Shown here piece after piece: positions 48,201 through 61,612 of a DNA stretch of 64,000 nt. The stretch is from positions 186,001-250,000 of the forward strand of contig JABVXU010000025.1 in assembly GCA_013365365.1 (NCBI GenBank). Reading direction: 5' to 3'. Below the pieces are notes generated by a model. The model did not search any database. It saw only the letters and a program-made list of their open reading frames with translations, and was not told where the DNA came from. The DNA is from Cruorifilaria tuberocauda. Lineage: Eukaryota > Nematoda > Chromadorea > Rhabditida > Onchocercidae. Every line of letters begins with the position of its first letter. Within the stretch, counting starts at the first letter, position 1. A program made the position numbers and the translations under genes.

Positions 48201-51200
48201 ATAAAAGATATAATTTCCTACATTAGGATACAGTTGCAATGAAGTCGGGAAAATCGTAATTGATGAAGAAGTTAAGTAGAGTATCTGACAACAGAAAGTT
48301 AGATGAATTCAAATTTAAACTTAGTGTTCGAGCTTCCTGTTTTTCAAATACAAAAAGAAGCTGATTTTTAAATTCTTCGGAATTTACTCAGTAAAATGAA
48401 TCCAAACCAGATAGCTCAGAATTAGGGGATACTGGAATTTGTGAAATTATTTCAGATTTCGAAGTCCTTATGTATTATTGTTAACCTTTTCAGGTTATAC
48501 ATATGTGTCACTATTTCAGGTATTCCTAAATTTAATGGTAAGTCATTTAATTCATTGTTATGGCAATTTGTCTTATATACTTATTAAGTTTATTCATATT
48601 TTTTTTAGCTGAACACACGTCGCACAACGGGTATAACTATGGATGAGTTGATGGAGACAACGTCGGATGATCCACTGGCAATGTTGCATCCATCGGGGAA
48701 GTATGTTGTGCCAATTATGCACTGGAAAGCACGTCAAAAAAAACCAGAAATTGCTAAACCGGAACCCGAAATACGGTATTTGAAGCTTCGATCTGAGTTC
48801 AATTCTGTTTCATGACAAATTATTTTATCCTAATAAAATCATCTGTGATTTAATAGGATAAAATCCATCTCTTCTGGTTTTATTCATGTATTCTAGAAGA
48901 TATATTGATAACTTCCGGTTATCCTATGGTAAAAGGGAATTCCAGATTTTGTTTTTATTTCAATTTGAATAGTGTTGGTGCACTTCAGATTTTTTTCATA
49001 CTTATATTGATAAATAAAGTGTTTAATGCACTAATTATTGCAAAAGGTAAAAGCTCTAAAAGCCAGTTAATCTCATTATGATTGATTAGCTGTACGCAAT
49101 TGGAAATTTAGTTCCAGTTGTTTCATTTCACCTGAGTTTTGTGTCGTTAATTTTGCTGATAAGGAAAACGGATTGCAATCTTATTTCTTTTATTCTCAAT
49201 TTTTAAAAGCGATCGTGACAACAGGCTTTTCTTGGTATGCTTTGGAAATCGAATACCTTGATAGTTAGAATAAACTAAATATGGATTGATCCATACTTCT
49301 CGAATAATGACGTAGAATCACAAAAATTTCAGGGAAATACCACCGGAACTAAAATGCCCAATATGTTTACAACTTTTACGTGATGCTGTCTTAACAACTT
49401 GTTGCGGTGATAGCTTTTGTGCGGATTGCTTACAGCAACGCCTACTTGAAACACCGAGCGCAAAGTGTCCTGGAGCAAATTGTTTTCAAACTGCTGTATC
49501 TGCCGATAAATTGGTTCCAAATTTGAAGGTCCAAATCAGATCAAATCAAATTGAATTGAATTTTAAATTTATGTTGCGTATAAATTTCTTTGGAATTTAA
49601 GAGTGTTATTAAAGTTATATTAATTAGAACTAAATACTGCCTCAAATTTTCAGATGCGACAAGCTGCTGAAGCTTTCAAACATGGCGCTGTTCATGGTAC
49701 AGCATTTGAGAGTATAAGTAAGTAGTGTTTTCAAGAATAATATAATTTTAGTATCATAACGATTTATTGAAGAAATAAATTTAGATAATTCACCACGTAT
49801 TGACGAACAACCAGTTCAGTCGGTCTCACGTGTACGTATTGGCTTGAGCGGTCGTCCGCAACAAGTTCAACCCGCAATTATAATTCAGCAGCAACAAAAA
49901 CAACAACAACAGCAGCAAGAGGCACCGGTCACTTCTCCATCACAATCACAGGTTTATTTTTGCAAATTTTATAAAATTAAAACTTTTCGAATGGAAAAGG
50001 AAATGGATCTTCAATTTCTAATAGAACCAGATAATTCAGCGAATTGTTTCAAACATAATCGAACAGCTAGTATTTTTCCTAAATCATTTGGAATTTTAAT
50101 ATTGAAATTAACTATGAGTGTTACTGTTGGCTGCATTCATCATCATTTTTTGGAATGTTAATACACTCTATTTGCTTGTATCGTATTTTGTATGTCACTG
50201 AGTGTTTTAAACATGACATCCACATGTAAATAATTATCAATTTGCTTTATATGGAAGCTGGGATTAGAGCTTTTCTCTGGAGAATGTAACACAATACAAG
50301 TATTATGATGCTGTAATTTGAAAATGTCGATGCTGGAAATCAGATTATACAATTGCATGTTTTACATTGCAGATCCAAGCCTCGCCACCAGCATACGTCA
50401 TTCAGTCAGGTGCAAATGCGATTCCGGCTACCCTACAATCTCAGTTGGCCATGAAACAATTTCCTGGGAACATCGTCATGCCATCCCCAGGAATAACATC
50501 TGCACAAAGTCAGCCAAAAGTTATTGCTTCTACTGTTGTGATCCCAAATATACAGCAGTTAACTGTTGCTCCACCGTCTCTTCCTTTACCGGTAAATGTT
50601 CATCAACCACCTCCCGGTTATCCAACTATACTTCCGTCAGCTCAGCCAGTACATGTTACTACTAGTTCATCAACAGAATCTGTTGGATCAGGAACACATA
50701 CTGCCAGGTACTGCTGTGTGTCTTTGGAATTCAGAACTTGGATATGTACTAAATTTTTTAAGAGTTCGGAGTATTAAAACAATTTTTTTAGAAGTATAAG
50801 TGCCGCGCACTTAACCGCACCACCGTTATTGCTTCCACCAGGCGTACAGCCCCCTCCACCAGGTATATTTTTATCGGCAGTTACTTCTTTTAATTAAACA
50901 AGAAATTTAAATGACGGTAGGTTGTAAAAATTTAACATTCCGGGTTTTCAGGATTGTCAGCAATCATTTACCCACGTGTTCCTGCTCCACCACCTATTAA
51001 AGATGCTTGGGATGAATATTTGGAACGAAAGGATAAAGTAATTGTCTTTATTTACGTCCATTCTTTTCGAAAATTTTTTTTACCTTTAAAAATCACCAAC
51101 CTTCTTGTAAACTATTATCTAATTTTTCTTTTTTAATGAAACTGTTTTCGAAGGCTCGATTTTCTTTTTCTTATGAACTGCAATTTTGTAGGAAAGCCGC

Positions 51201-54200
51201 CAGAGAGCCGCTGCACCGACCTCACGTCGACGCCGTCGCTCTACACGTAGTACTTCGTATTCAAGTAGTAGCACATCTTCCGAATCACCAAGCGAATCAT
51301 CACGGTCTCGGTCAAGATCGTCCTCTCGAGATAGAAACAGATCACATCGCGATAAAAGACGTAACGAAAAGCATTCTTCAAGAAGAAGAGAGTAACTTTT
51401 TTTTCAAATTTTTTCTTGCCTTGAAATGCTCTCAACAAATTTGAAATTTAAACTGCTAAGAAATTTGTTCCTAATTGATCGATGAATTCGATGAAGCATT
51501 ATTAAATAGCAATTGTTCCAGCTCACGATCACCGTTTCGCAGTTCATACGCAAGCACGCGTTACCATCGCGATAATGCAGCCTCATCCTTTAATCTTTAT
51601 CAGCATACATCAAGTGCTACTGCAATCGGCTTACCAGGAGCATCTCTGATTCATCACCGTATTCCGTCCCTTCTGAATAGTTATTGCTCATCACAGTATG
51701 CATCAAATCAAACAGGTCAGACAACGAGTTATAGTTCCTTCAGCAATGGACCAATTTCAAGTTATCGATCATCAAGAACATATTTGGATGAACGCAGTAG
51801 AAGACATTCACCGAGGTACAATCAGATCTTGAAATTTTCCGAATATTGCATTTTTTGTTAATGCTTTGTTTATATCACCAAATATTTTCAAATTATGTGC
51901 AGAAAAAAGCGCTTCTCCAGATCACTGCAAAATCGGCGAAGGAATGAAAGTAGAGAACGACAAAACGATCGAAAAGAGCGAACCGAGGAACGAAGGCGGG
52001 GAAGGAATAGTGATGAAAGGACTCGGCGAGAAGATCGTGAACGGAGACCAAAGGAGGACAGTGACAAAGAAGAAAGACGACAGAAGGTTCATAAAAATTA
52101 TTTTGAAACATTTTTGATTATCAGTTTTGCGTAAAATATGAATTTTCAGTTTTCTACGGTTTGTTTTTATTCCAGAAAGATAAGTACAAGCGATACCAAG
52201 AAAAAGAATCGAAAGAGATAGAAAATACAACGGAGGGAAAACGGGCAAGCACATCCAAAATAGAAGAGGAAAAAGATGTTGATTTGAAGAAAATAGATAT
52301 AGATGAAGAAGCTAAAAAGGAAACTACCCCACAGATCGAAAATAGAGGAGCTGAAAATAACGTAGAAAAAGAGAATGATACAGTGGATGAAGCTTTGCCA
52401 GATGAAACAGCAGTCGAAAGTGGTGTTTCCGGTTTCCGGATTGATCATGATGATGGTTCCGGAGCAGAAGCTGAAAATGAAAATGAAGGATTAGATGACG
52501 AAAGAGAAGCTGACAATAATATGACCGAAATGATAGCAGAAGACAAGGACAAAAGTGAGAAAAAGAAACATAAAAAGAAGAAGAAGAAACATCGAAGACA
52601 TGAAGGAGTTGGAGCAGAAGACGATGAGACTGGACGTAGAAAGCATAAAAAGCATAAGCGTAGTAAAGAAGAGAAAGAACAACGAAAGCAGGAGAAGGAA
52701 AAACGGCGTGAAGAGCGTCGAAGGCGACGAAAAGAAAGAGAAGCCGAACAAGTGAATGCTGTCGAAAATATAGAAAATAAAAGAAGCGAATATGAAATGA
52801 GTAGCGTTACTGGAATGATTGATAATGATCACGAAAATGAAATGACCGCTGACGTAAAGTTAGCTATGCATGATGTGAAGAAGACTGCTGAGTTGAAGTC
52901 TGTAGAGTTGGTAAATTCTGGAATATCGACACAGAAAGCCGAAGAGAAGGTAATGAAGGGAAGTAAATCAAAAGAAGCTCAGGAAGAGTGTGAAAACGAA
53001 AAAAAAACTGATGGAAAGGAGAGGCGAAGTAGTGATAGCTCTAGTCTTCCAAAAAATAATGACCGGAAGAATGCAAGGGAGCATCATCTTAAGCGTGAGA
53101 AAAATAAGAAACACAAACGTGATATAAGTCATAAACGGGATGGATCGAAAGATGATTCACGAATGACCAGAAAAAGGAATGATGCGAAGGAAACCAGAAG
53201 GAATGAAGAGAAAGACTCGAGAAAAGAAAACGATAAATTTCGAAAAAATGACAGGAACGACGAAAAGATGGAGAGCAGAAGGTAGGGAAAATCATAGCTT
53301 TTTTAGGTTTTTGGTTAGATCATAACTTTTTTCGATTTACACATATATTTAATCGTTTTGCTGAAATTTAATGATTTTTTAATCATTTCCCGGAATCTAT
53401 TTCGAAAATTTGAAGGTGGAGCAATAAGGAAGAAAAGACAAGAGGCAGTGAAAGAGAACCCAAGCGATATGAAAACGCTGAAAAAGTTGAACCAGAATTC
53501 AGGAAAGAATCGAGATATAAGCAACAAGGCGATAAACGTAAGAGCGAAGTAAATATCGTTATTTGTTATCAATGTTCAAATACAAGTTTCAACTTTCTTT
53601 ATTTTTCGATTAATATCTAAAGTTGCTCGAAACCTATAAATTCAAACGCAAAAGCTTTCACTACACGTTTCAGAGTAGTCGTTCTGATCACAAACGATCA
53701 CGTTTAAAGAGCAATGATAATCGTGATGAACAGCATAAGGATTCCAGTATGACGGATCAGAAATTTTTATCGGAAATATCTGACGCAAGGAAAGTTGTTG
53801 AAATCAGCGAAGTTAATTCGGTAGTGCAAAACGAAATTGATCCATCGTTGCTGAGTCAGAAGAAATCAAGCTTAAATTCACGAACAACATCGAAAGCTAT
53901 GGATTCTTTTGATGGGGCCGAAGTTCGTGAGGCATCCGATCAAAAAAGATTAGATGATATTAAAATTTCAATCGAAAAGGAGCTGGAACGAAAAGTTGAA
54001 GCAATGCCGGTTTCCAGCAATTATAATATGCCGAATTTGACAGTGGAATTAAAATCGGGGGGTGAGGTCAGTTTTTGTTTAGTATAGGTGACCTGTAAAA
54101 ATTCAGATATCGCTATAAATTTCTCATTTCAAGCTAAAGAACTTATCTGTGCTTAAACTGTTTGAGTGAGGGTAGAAGCAGGAATAGAGATGGGGGAACG

Positions 54201-54526
54201 TAAAATAAAATTAAGTGCTGAAGGGAAGGCTATTTTCTGTATTTATGATTTTAGAAATGTTTCGTGGAACCACTAAAAACTTCAATTTTTGATCAAATGC
54301 ATCTATTAACTTTTCACAAAATAACGACCTATAGGTAACTAACATCGATTAAAAATAAATTAAGATTAATTATATTTGTTTTTAGAAACGAGTGACGCGG
54401 GAAAACATTTTCGAAGGCGCGGCGTCGCATTTCAACGCACGCCAAAAAATAAAAATGATTCTGCTGTCGGAAAGTGAGCGCAAAGCTGCCGATCGCTCAT
54501 CTAAAAAGAGATCTGGAGTGAAGTAA
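45271..54526 (+). CDS. RBBP6: RBBP6-like E3 ubiquitin ligase (DWNN, zinc knuckle, RING/U-box, SR-rich tail)
   Basis: Nuclear ubiquitin ligase linked to mRNA 3' processing. Nineteen exons: 45271-45390, 45716-45852, 45962-46034, 46141-46220, 46599-46701, 48609-48775, 49333-49528, 49655-49717, 49785-49951, 50373-50707, 50792-50862, 50952-51037, 51192-51391, 51522-51815, 51903-52086, 52176-53281, 53416-53548, 53674-54066, 54386-54526. Domains: DWNN ubiquitin-like (1-~85; MSSIHYKFKATLEYK, later IPRNSSVIVQRIP), CCHC knuckle (CNRCSQSGHWYKNC, 156-169), RING/U-box (CPICLQLLRD from Cys235, then TTCCGDSFCADC), a Pro/Gln-rich middle, an SR segment in exon 13 and a long Lys/Glu/Arg tail. Exon 8 is one base short: as written the frame ends at TAA just before its GTAAGT donor, while one more base restores a protein of about 1349 aa. 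Acceptor at 45244 suits trans-splicing. All other junctions are in phase. Confidence 0.93.
46702..48608 (+). other. large RBBP6 intron 5 with a possible 18-base microexon
   Basis: This 1.9-kb intron is mostly featureless. Positions 48520-48537 are flanked by CTATTTCAG and GTAAGT and would add six residues (VFLNLM) in frame between exons 5 and 6. No other coding signal is seen. Confidence 0.4.
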
Positions 54527-55648
54527 TCTAGAAATTTATGTACAAAGGGAAAAGCTGCATAGGTATTTAAGTAGGCAAGCAATTTTTTAAATCCACTATT
54601 CTTAATGTCAGAATAGTTTTCATCACTCAAGCAAATCAACTAGTACCCAGTGTGTAAGAGCTTTTGCTAACTCTCAGTTCATCCTTACTTGAGCTGTATT
54701 TCTGTGTATAATATAGTTTCTCCAGTTTTTATGCAAAAACTTCAAGTTATATATTTCTAAATCTCATAATTTCAAAATTTTCCTAAATTTTGATAAGACC
54801 CATCATTATGTGTTTATTTTTTGTTGTATAAATCCTGAAATAGTCAATTCCACATCCATCAGCTATTGTTCAATGATAAAATCCAATCCCAACTCTTATC
54901 GTTTGTTCAACCACTCTCCAACGTGTTTACTGCGGGAAATTTTTTATTGCTTGTTCAAGTTTATATTTCTAAAAATGTTTCCTTGATGTTTGCCTTCAAA
55001 CGAATCTATAATTTTGAAAACGCTGTACGGTATTATCTATATATTATCCAGTATATAATTGGCGATACTACCAAACAAATATGTATTCTTTAATGGTAGC
55101 TGTTGTTTCTGTTGTTATACTACAAATAAAACTGGCTTTATTGTCTCTATGAAAAAATGATCCTCTTCATAAACACTGAGAAAGAAATAGCTGTTAATTG
55201 GCTTCAATAAATTTCCGAAGAATTTGTTGAAATTTGCAAAATCCATTCTTTAAAAAAATCCAGAAACTTATAACACAAACTAAAAGTAATCCAGTCAGAA
55301 ATCATACGAAATCGGCCAAAATTCACAGTACCTTTAAAACAAATACCACAAAAATCACTAATATCATGACACGAATATAATCTTTACAACATATCTATAA
55401 ACGATGGCGTTGTAAGAATGCTTATAAATCAACGAACATCTCTGAACATGTAAAATATTACATAAGTAGAAGTTAAATCTACAGCAAATTGAATGGTTAG
55501 ACGATAAAACGATGTGGAGAGATATTTTTTAAATAATGGCCTGTGTAAAGCAAAAACGTATGCCGTACAGCATTTCTATTCTCACGGATAGGTCAAATAT
55601 GAATGGAAATGAAAAGATTAAAAGATTTTTGTTTCAAAATCAAAGTTT
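54527..55648. other. convergent intergenic stretch
   Basis: Lies between the converging 3' ends of RBBP6 (plus) and the zinc-finger gene (minus). AATAAA occurs at 55125-55130 on the plus strand, far from the RBBP6 stop. No gene is seen. Confidence 0.45.
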
Positions 55649-58631
55649 TCACAAGATATAATCCGTTGACAAGATCCCATATGGCTTCAAACTTTTGACA
55701 ATTTCGCTTATCTCCACATCAGGATCGTAGGCAATTTCTGTTTCCCCATCCAAATTTTCAATTAAGTGCACCTTATCCGATGAGTAAACCATGATTTCTC
55801 CATCAGCAGTGCAAGGCATATAGCACCTAAAATTAATTTTGAAAATTGATTCCTGCTTTTACAGTGCTCTATTGATAGCTGAAATCTCCAAAAACTAAAA
55901 CTTTTACATTACTATTTGATATTTTTAGGGACTATTCACTTATTCATAACAGAAAATAAATTTTGATCTATGGAATTACTTGCGAATAAAATCCATAGAA
56001 TTTAAAGAATATGATCAGTAAAAACGGAAGATATAATGAAAACAAAAAAAGGTAGGAGAAATAAATTGAACATAAATTTACGAACCAAAATAAAAGACGA
56101 AAGAAAAATTGAGTGAACTTACCAGCTATCACATTCTTCGTCTAATTCCGACGTAGAACCTCGCGCTGGCTTAACACGCTTGAAATTTGCACTAGAACGA
56201 ATTTCTTCAATTAAATTCTGTGAAATTCGCCGTCTTTCTTCCTTTGTGGTATAATCAGCCAGGTCGAGTAACGGTTTGTTATGAATATATTCGTGAACCA
56301 GTGATGTATTCTCATTTACACACTCTCCAGCAGTTTCCATGGATTCTTGAGATTCTTCCGCCTCATTGTTCTCCGTTCGAACTTTCTTCATTGGTGATTC
56401 TTCGCTAGGAACTGTTGATAGGAGATGAAATTCTTCAGCTTCTTGTTCATTTTCAATTGTTCCGTGTAAGCGTTTCTGTTCCAATTCAATGTTTCCTTTC
56501 CAGCCATGTAAATTGTTTTTTATATTCTCATCTTTTGCACTAACAGTCCAACTACTATCAAGTTCAACACCCTCAGCTGCAGCCTCCAATTCTTCAACAG
56601 GTACGGGTTCATAGCCTTCAGGTATTTCCTCACTCTCAAATACAACGTACTGACCATCAGCATCTTCGCCATATGTATACAATACAGGACCATTCACCTC
56701 ATCCGGATGACGTTGTCCACGACGAAGGGAGCCATCTGCTGACAAACTTTTTGCCCGATCGATTCTACCTAAACGATTCTGTCGAAAATATGATTTGCGT
56801 ACGCGACTCCAAGAAGGATAAATCTTCGGCAATTTGTTGCTTGAAGAACCTTCCGTGGAAGCAAGATCTATTGCTCGATAAAAACCCTGAAAATGAGCTT
56901 TCTCTTTTTTGACAATGTTTTTTTCATGATCATAACTGTTTTTCACTCGTCAGGAATAATGGCACCACACAGTATCTATATTTATTAGGAAAGATGTTAT
57001 TAGTATTCCATATTTTTACAATATAAAAAGAAAACATCCCTTCCACAAGAAAATCCTATAGTATCGAAATTACTTTCCACAGAACTCAAATATATATTAT
57101 AAGCCAGTTAATAGTTGAATACCACATCTGTTCTAAAAGGCAGAGAGATAATGAGCAATTATTGAAGTAGTTAGGACAAAAATGATATGAACCTCAGCAT
57201 ATGCTGCTTTAGGTGTTTTAAGACCAATACGTATATCTTTCCGATTTGCACGATCTAAACTAGTTGTCGTTGCTTCGATTCTTTTGGTTGGTTTACAGTC
57301 TGGATGATGTCGATGATGTTTGGTGCCTACAATACGACCATTTTCCATAATCAGATATGCTTGTGGTGCGCTTTTGTCATTTCGGCGAAATTTGAGGCAT
57401 TGATTGCATCGATAATAGCGCTTTCTACCATCCCCCGCAACTCGAACTAAGGCGTACTGTCGAACATTTTCATCATCAATAGGAACTGTGACGATTGTTT
57501 CATTTAAATTTCTTGATAAGGAATAACTATAAGTGTACGCTTCTTCATCATCGAGTCTGAAATACTTTATATTTGTATTTGATGTACTGACTTAAATTTA
57601 ATTTTTTATCACTGTGTTGTCCGAAGAAATCCATAACACAAATTAAGCTTCGAATACTTAATTTGCGAAGCATTGTGAAAATATTTCAAATCCGAAAAAG
57701 AGGATTTTATGATTTTTTGAAATTACTACAATTTAAAAAAAAAAAACCATCATACTCGTCTGCTCCAGCTCGCCGCTGATGATAACCTCGTTTACGACGT
57801 ACTTTAACATTGACCTGAAAAAATACAAAAGATATCTTTTCGATGCGTAAACATACAATTAAAACGTATAAAACTAAATAATAAAACAGCACACCTTGCC
57901 CTTCAATCGTCTAGCTAGGGTAGATTTCGAAATGATCAAACCAGCTTCATCCTTCAATAGTTGACTTAAATCAATCAGTGATGTTATTTTTCCCTCCAAA
58001 TAATCTTCAATTAATCGAACAGCTACGCTATCTTCTCCGAATTCCTCATCCAAAGCTTTTTCTTTCCCTTGATTAGTGTCATCTGCAAAAAACTATGATA
58101 TTAATTTTTTATCCATAATATAAGTTCCATATACAATTTTCCAAAAATATAAAATCGATATTTTAAATAAACTTATCCATGTCAACGCAGCAGTTAACCT
58201 CTGCTTTTTTAAAAATTCAAATTTAAAGCAAATGTTCTGAATGATTTCTTGAAATTAGAAGCACTAAATTCGTTAATTTGTTTAATAATGAGTTATATTT
58301 AAACAAAATTATGATCAAAAAAGCAGACTTCCACTCGATGACATTCTTTAACACTATTTCCTTCAATTTAAACTTCACCAAAATTCGCTTGCTTGTAATC
58401 TGAAAAAAAAGATTCCATAAAACATGATTCTTGCCATTACCAATAAGAACGTCCCGGTATCGTTGATATAACAAAATAAGTATTTGTATGAATGATAAAA
58501 GGAAATGGATATAAGTGCATCATCTAACATATAGATGAAAACAAAAATATAAGATAACAACATTTGGAATTAAAAGTATCACATACCATTCTTACAGTTT
58601 GACGCAATGTGACAACGAGTGTATTCAAATT
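55649..58631 (-). CDS. unassigned nuclear-type protein with Cys/His zinc motifs
   Basis: Seven minus-strand exons join in phase: 58631-58587, 58399-58379 (a 21-base exon), 58082-57895, 57814-57756, 57556-57193, 56886-56123 and 55826-55649 (stop TGA 55651-55649). The first two are less certain and the start codon is not found. Features in order: a short Cys/His patch (RCHIASNCKN); a helical segment with DL and LIIS motifs; a basic stretch (VKVRRKRGYHQRR); a zinc-like module running from YYRCNQC to HHRHHPDC; a basic linker; a 250-residue acidic, Ser-rich region (for example QYVVFESEEIPEGYEPVPVE); and a conserved-looking tail (CYMPCTADGEIMVY). The C-x2-C and His-rich pattern recalls FLYWCH-type fingers, but spacing is not standard. 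The last five exons are well supported; function is unknown. Confidence 0.72.
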
Positions 58632-59572
58632 CTGGATTCAGTTAAATTATTTTTGTACGTTCTCAAACTTGGAGGGAAATCCAATTGCAAAGAGGGAATG
58701 CCCATAGCAAAAATTCGTTCTGTATGAAAACCACGACATCCCGATAATCCGGAAAAGGAGGTAGGGAACCACTGCACAACGGATATATCGTATTGTCCCA
58801 GAATTATCATGACATGTTAATCGAAAAATTGCGAAGCAGTCACAACGCACTAATTTGTTCATTTGAGGTCAATCTGTTTCAAGTTTAAATTCCAAATCAT
58901 TCTCTTACTCCGTTTTAAAAATGAGTTGTTTCATAAGTAACATTCCTCTTACTACGATCTCGTTATTAATAATGGAACTTGTCTTCTCACCAATTTCATA
59001 TGATTACTGACAACTTTTTAATACAATTTTTCTTTAAGGTAATATATCTACATGCAAACTCAGCAGATGGAAAGACAGCATTTTAAACTGTGCGATTAGA
59101 TGATAATTTTGCATGTTTTGGTACTATTACCCAAAATGTTCTGATGTTGAAATGACAAACAACTTTTTTCATTCACATCCACTGATAACATTTTAACAAT
59201 TTAATAGTATCTGCATGTCCAAACAAATTCCTATAGTTTTATAGTTTTGGGAGATTACTTTTAAAATATTCAAACTCAGTCTTCTATGGACTCCACAGTG
59301 TTTTCATTTAAATACCAACTCATATCAACTTCAAATTTTTTCACAGAGATATTAATGAGAACTATTGATCTTATGAATCGTAACGGTGACTGAGCCAATG
59401 ACGACCATTAATCCGCGATTCTTCACATAAATACCACATACCACACAATAGCTTTTCTACCATTTAATTATAATTAAAAACATCGACTAGAAAATAAAGT
59501 CTTATCTGGAAGCACTGCGAAAACATCATGTGTTCTACGCTTTTCGTAATGCTTCTATGTGTCCTACGTCAA

Positions 59573-59640
59573 TTTACAAAGGAGTTATGTGCACGTTTGA
59601 CGTGAGTTTACAGAGGAGTTATGTGCATGTCTTACGTGAA
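59573..59640. repeat. two tandem copies of a 34-base unit
   Basis: Units 59573-59606 and 59607-59640 share TTTACA(A/G)AGGAGTTATGTGCA(C/T)GT and end in ACGTGA-like sequence, with a few substitutions. The surrounding 59530-59720 has further TACGT/CACGT pieces that look like degraded copies. Confidence 0.8.
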
Positions 59641-61441
59641 TTCTTGGAACAAATATAACTGCGCTGTGCATGAGTTCCCGAAGTAATTGCACATCAACGA
59701 CTACGTAATTGTACGAAAAGCTCATTTCATTCTCAAACTTCCAAATTGTTAAATGTTATATTTCGAACGATCTCCTTTCTGTACTGACATAAATCGCTCA
59801 CCCACCCCTGCAATGCTTACATTTACAGCATCACACGTAAGACACGTAATCGCTCTTGCTTCTCGCTATGGTACCAAACCGACCTAATTTCACATCGCGT
59901 CATTTATGAAATTCGTCACGAACCAAACACGCACGAGAAAAAGGGAGAAATGAAAGAGGCAAATCAGCCATGAAAATTCCTCGTCTCTCACTCTGTCATG
60001 AGGATGAGGGAGGAAGTGTGTAGGAGAATAGAAGAGGAAGAACAAAGTGTATCGCGGAGAACCAGAGAAAATGAGAGTGCAAGGAAAAGCAAGAGAACTG
60101 CAAGAAAAATAGGAGGAAAGGAAAAAGCTATATATAATAATCGATAGCAAGAGGAGTCATGGAAAAATGGAGAGGTTCCATGGAGGCCAGACGTCGAGAG
60201 AAAATCGTTGGTTTGGCCACTATCGCCACAACATGTATGGCATTTCGCTACAGAGAGGTGGAGCTTAAGGAGAGGCACGGCATCATGTCCTTCTTCTACG
60301 TGTCAGTAATCTTTATTACACGCATGTGTGTTCACGTACGCAGAGATCACGTTATAAGGAAATCTGGATAAAGCGCAAATTCTCCATGCCACTTAATCAC
60401 ACATTGACTCGTACTTTTCTTCGAATTCCGAATCTCTATTTTGTAATAAAGTACGAGTTCCCCAGCATTAGCATCTGAATATGCTCACTTTCATTGCCAA
60501 CTATCGTTTGGCGCTGACTGCATCATTGCAAAATTCAGTTAGAAGTGCATGAAATTTCGCTCCGCTTCGATAAATACCTTGCGAATAAGTTTGCTGATAT
60601 CTGTCTAGAGTCGCTAAAATATTTCATTTATTTTTTTACTCCCTGTTTTTTGTTCTACGTATTTAAAATTTAGAATAAGAAGAAATGTATTTCTCATATG
60701 TTCTTTCATAATAACGTTTTTGTTTGCATTTTTTCATTAATTCATCTTAATATTAGCTAACTGGTCTGCTGATTTCTGTAGTTTGTCATTCCACTGATTA
60801 AACCATTATTTAATTTATTTGTTTGTTAATTTATTAATATTATAACAATAGCAGGGTGATTTTCTAAAATTGAATACGTTTCATCGAAATTGTGCCAGCC
60901 TTATTAACTAATTGCTAGTAAATTAATTGTGTATTTAATATGGAGTATACATAGTGTTTTAAAGGAGAGAATGAATTTATCTTTTGCTCATTATTTTCCC
61001 TCATGTTACAATATGAAAGTATCAGATTTAACTTCCACATCGCTCTTTCCACGTAGTTCTGTATATTAATTGTTTCTTAATGTAATAATGCTATAGAATT
61101 TGATTTCTTGATTTAGTTATTAATCGATGCCGTATCATATTTCAAAGTACGTAATTTCTGCTTAAGTTGCATAAAACGTTCTGGGAAACTCACGTCATTA
61201 CTACTAATATCGATCAGTTTGATTTCGTGCTATGTCTTCCCAGAATTTTACTACAGTATTGAAGTTGAAGTTGTAGGTCGTTAGCTGTTCTAAGGTTTTG
61301 GTAATGCAAAGTATCGTGCACCGTTATGAATCACTGCTTCCGTTCAATGCTTCAAAAGCAACTTCAACTGTCGAATCGTCAGATGAAAATTGTTTGCGTT
61401 AGTTCTACATTTATTTTTCTAAAAAGTGAATAACTAAGCTT

Positions 61442-61489
61442 CTAATAACTAGCTTCATGAAAATACTAATAACTAGCTTCATGAAAAAA
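61442..61489. repeat. two tandem copies of a 24-base unit
   Basis: Unit 61442-61465 (CTAATAACTAGCTTCATGAA followed by AATA) is repeated at 61466-61489 with two changes, about 120 bases before the ABCB7 start. Confidence 0.85.
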
Positions 61490-61612
61490 GTCGAATTGAC
61501 GTTTTCTCTGCATGTATAGCTATTGAGAATCATCAGACTTTCTAACTTAATCGTATCAAATTTATTTAATTTGTAGCGCAATTTTTTATTTCCATCAAAA
61601 AGGAATCCGAAA

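Larger units (their letters stand above)
58632..61612. other. divergent intergenic region with short tandem repeats
   Basis: Separates the minus-strand zinc-finger gene from ABCB7. The missing 5' exon(s) of the zinc-finger gene are probably in 58640-59000, where a minus ATG at 58862 opens MNKLVRCDCFAIFRL but cannot be joined by a clear splice. Sequence at 59990-60370 is purine-rich and has overlapping unsupported frames. Confidence 0.35.

Noticed and set aside
52491..52832. Antisense hydrophobic frames opposite RBBP6 exon 16
   Set aside because: They mirror the Lys/Glu-rich coding strand, which always gives Phe/Leu/Ser runs on the opposite strand.
59988..60371. Overlapping frames on both strands in a purine-rich patch
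   Set aside because: No family features and mutually exclusive; better explained by base composition.
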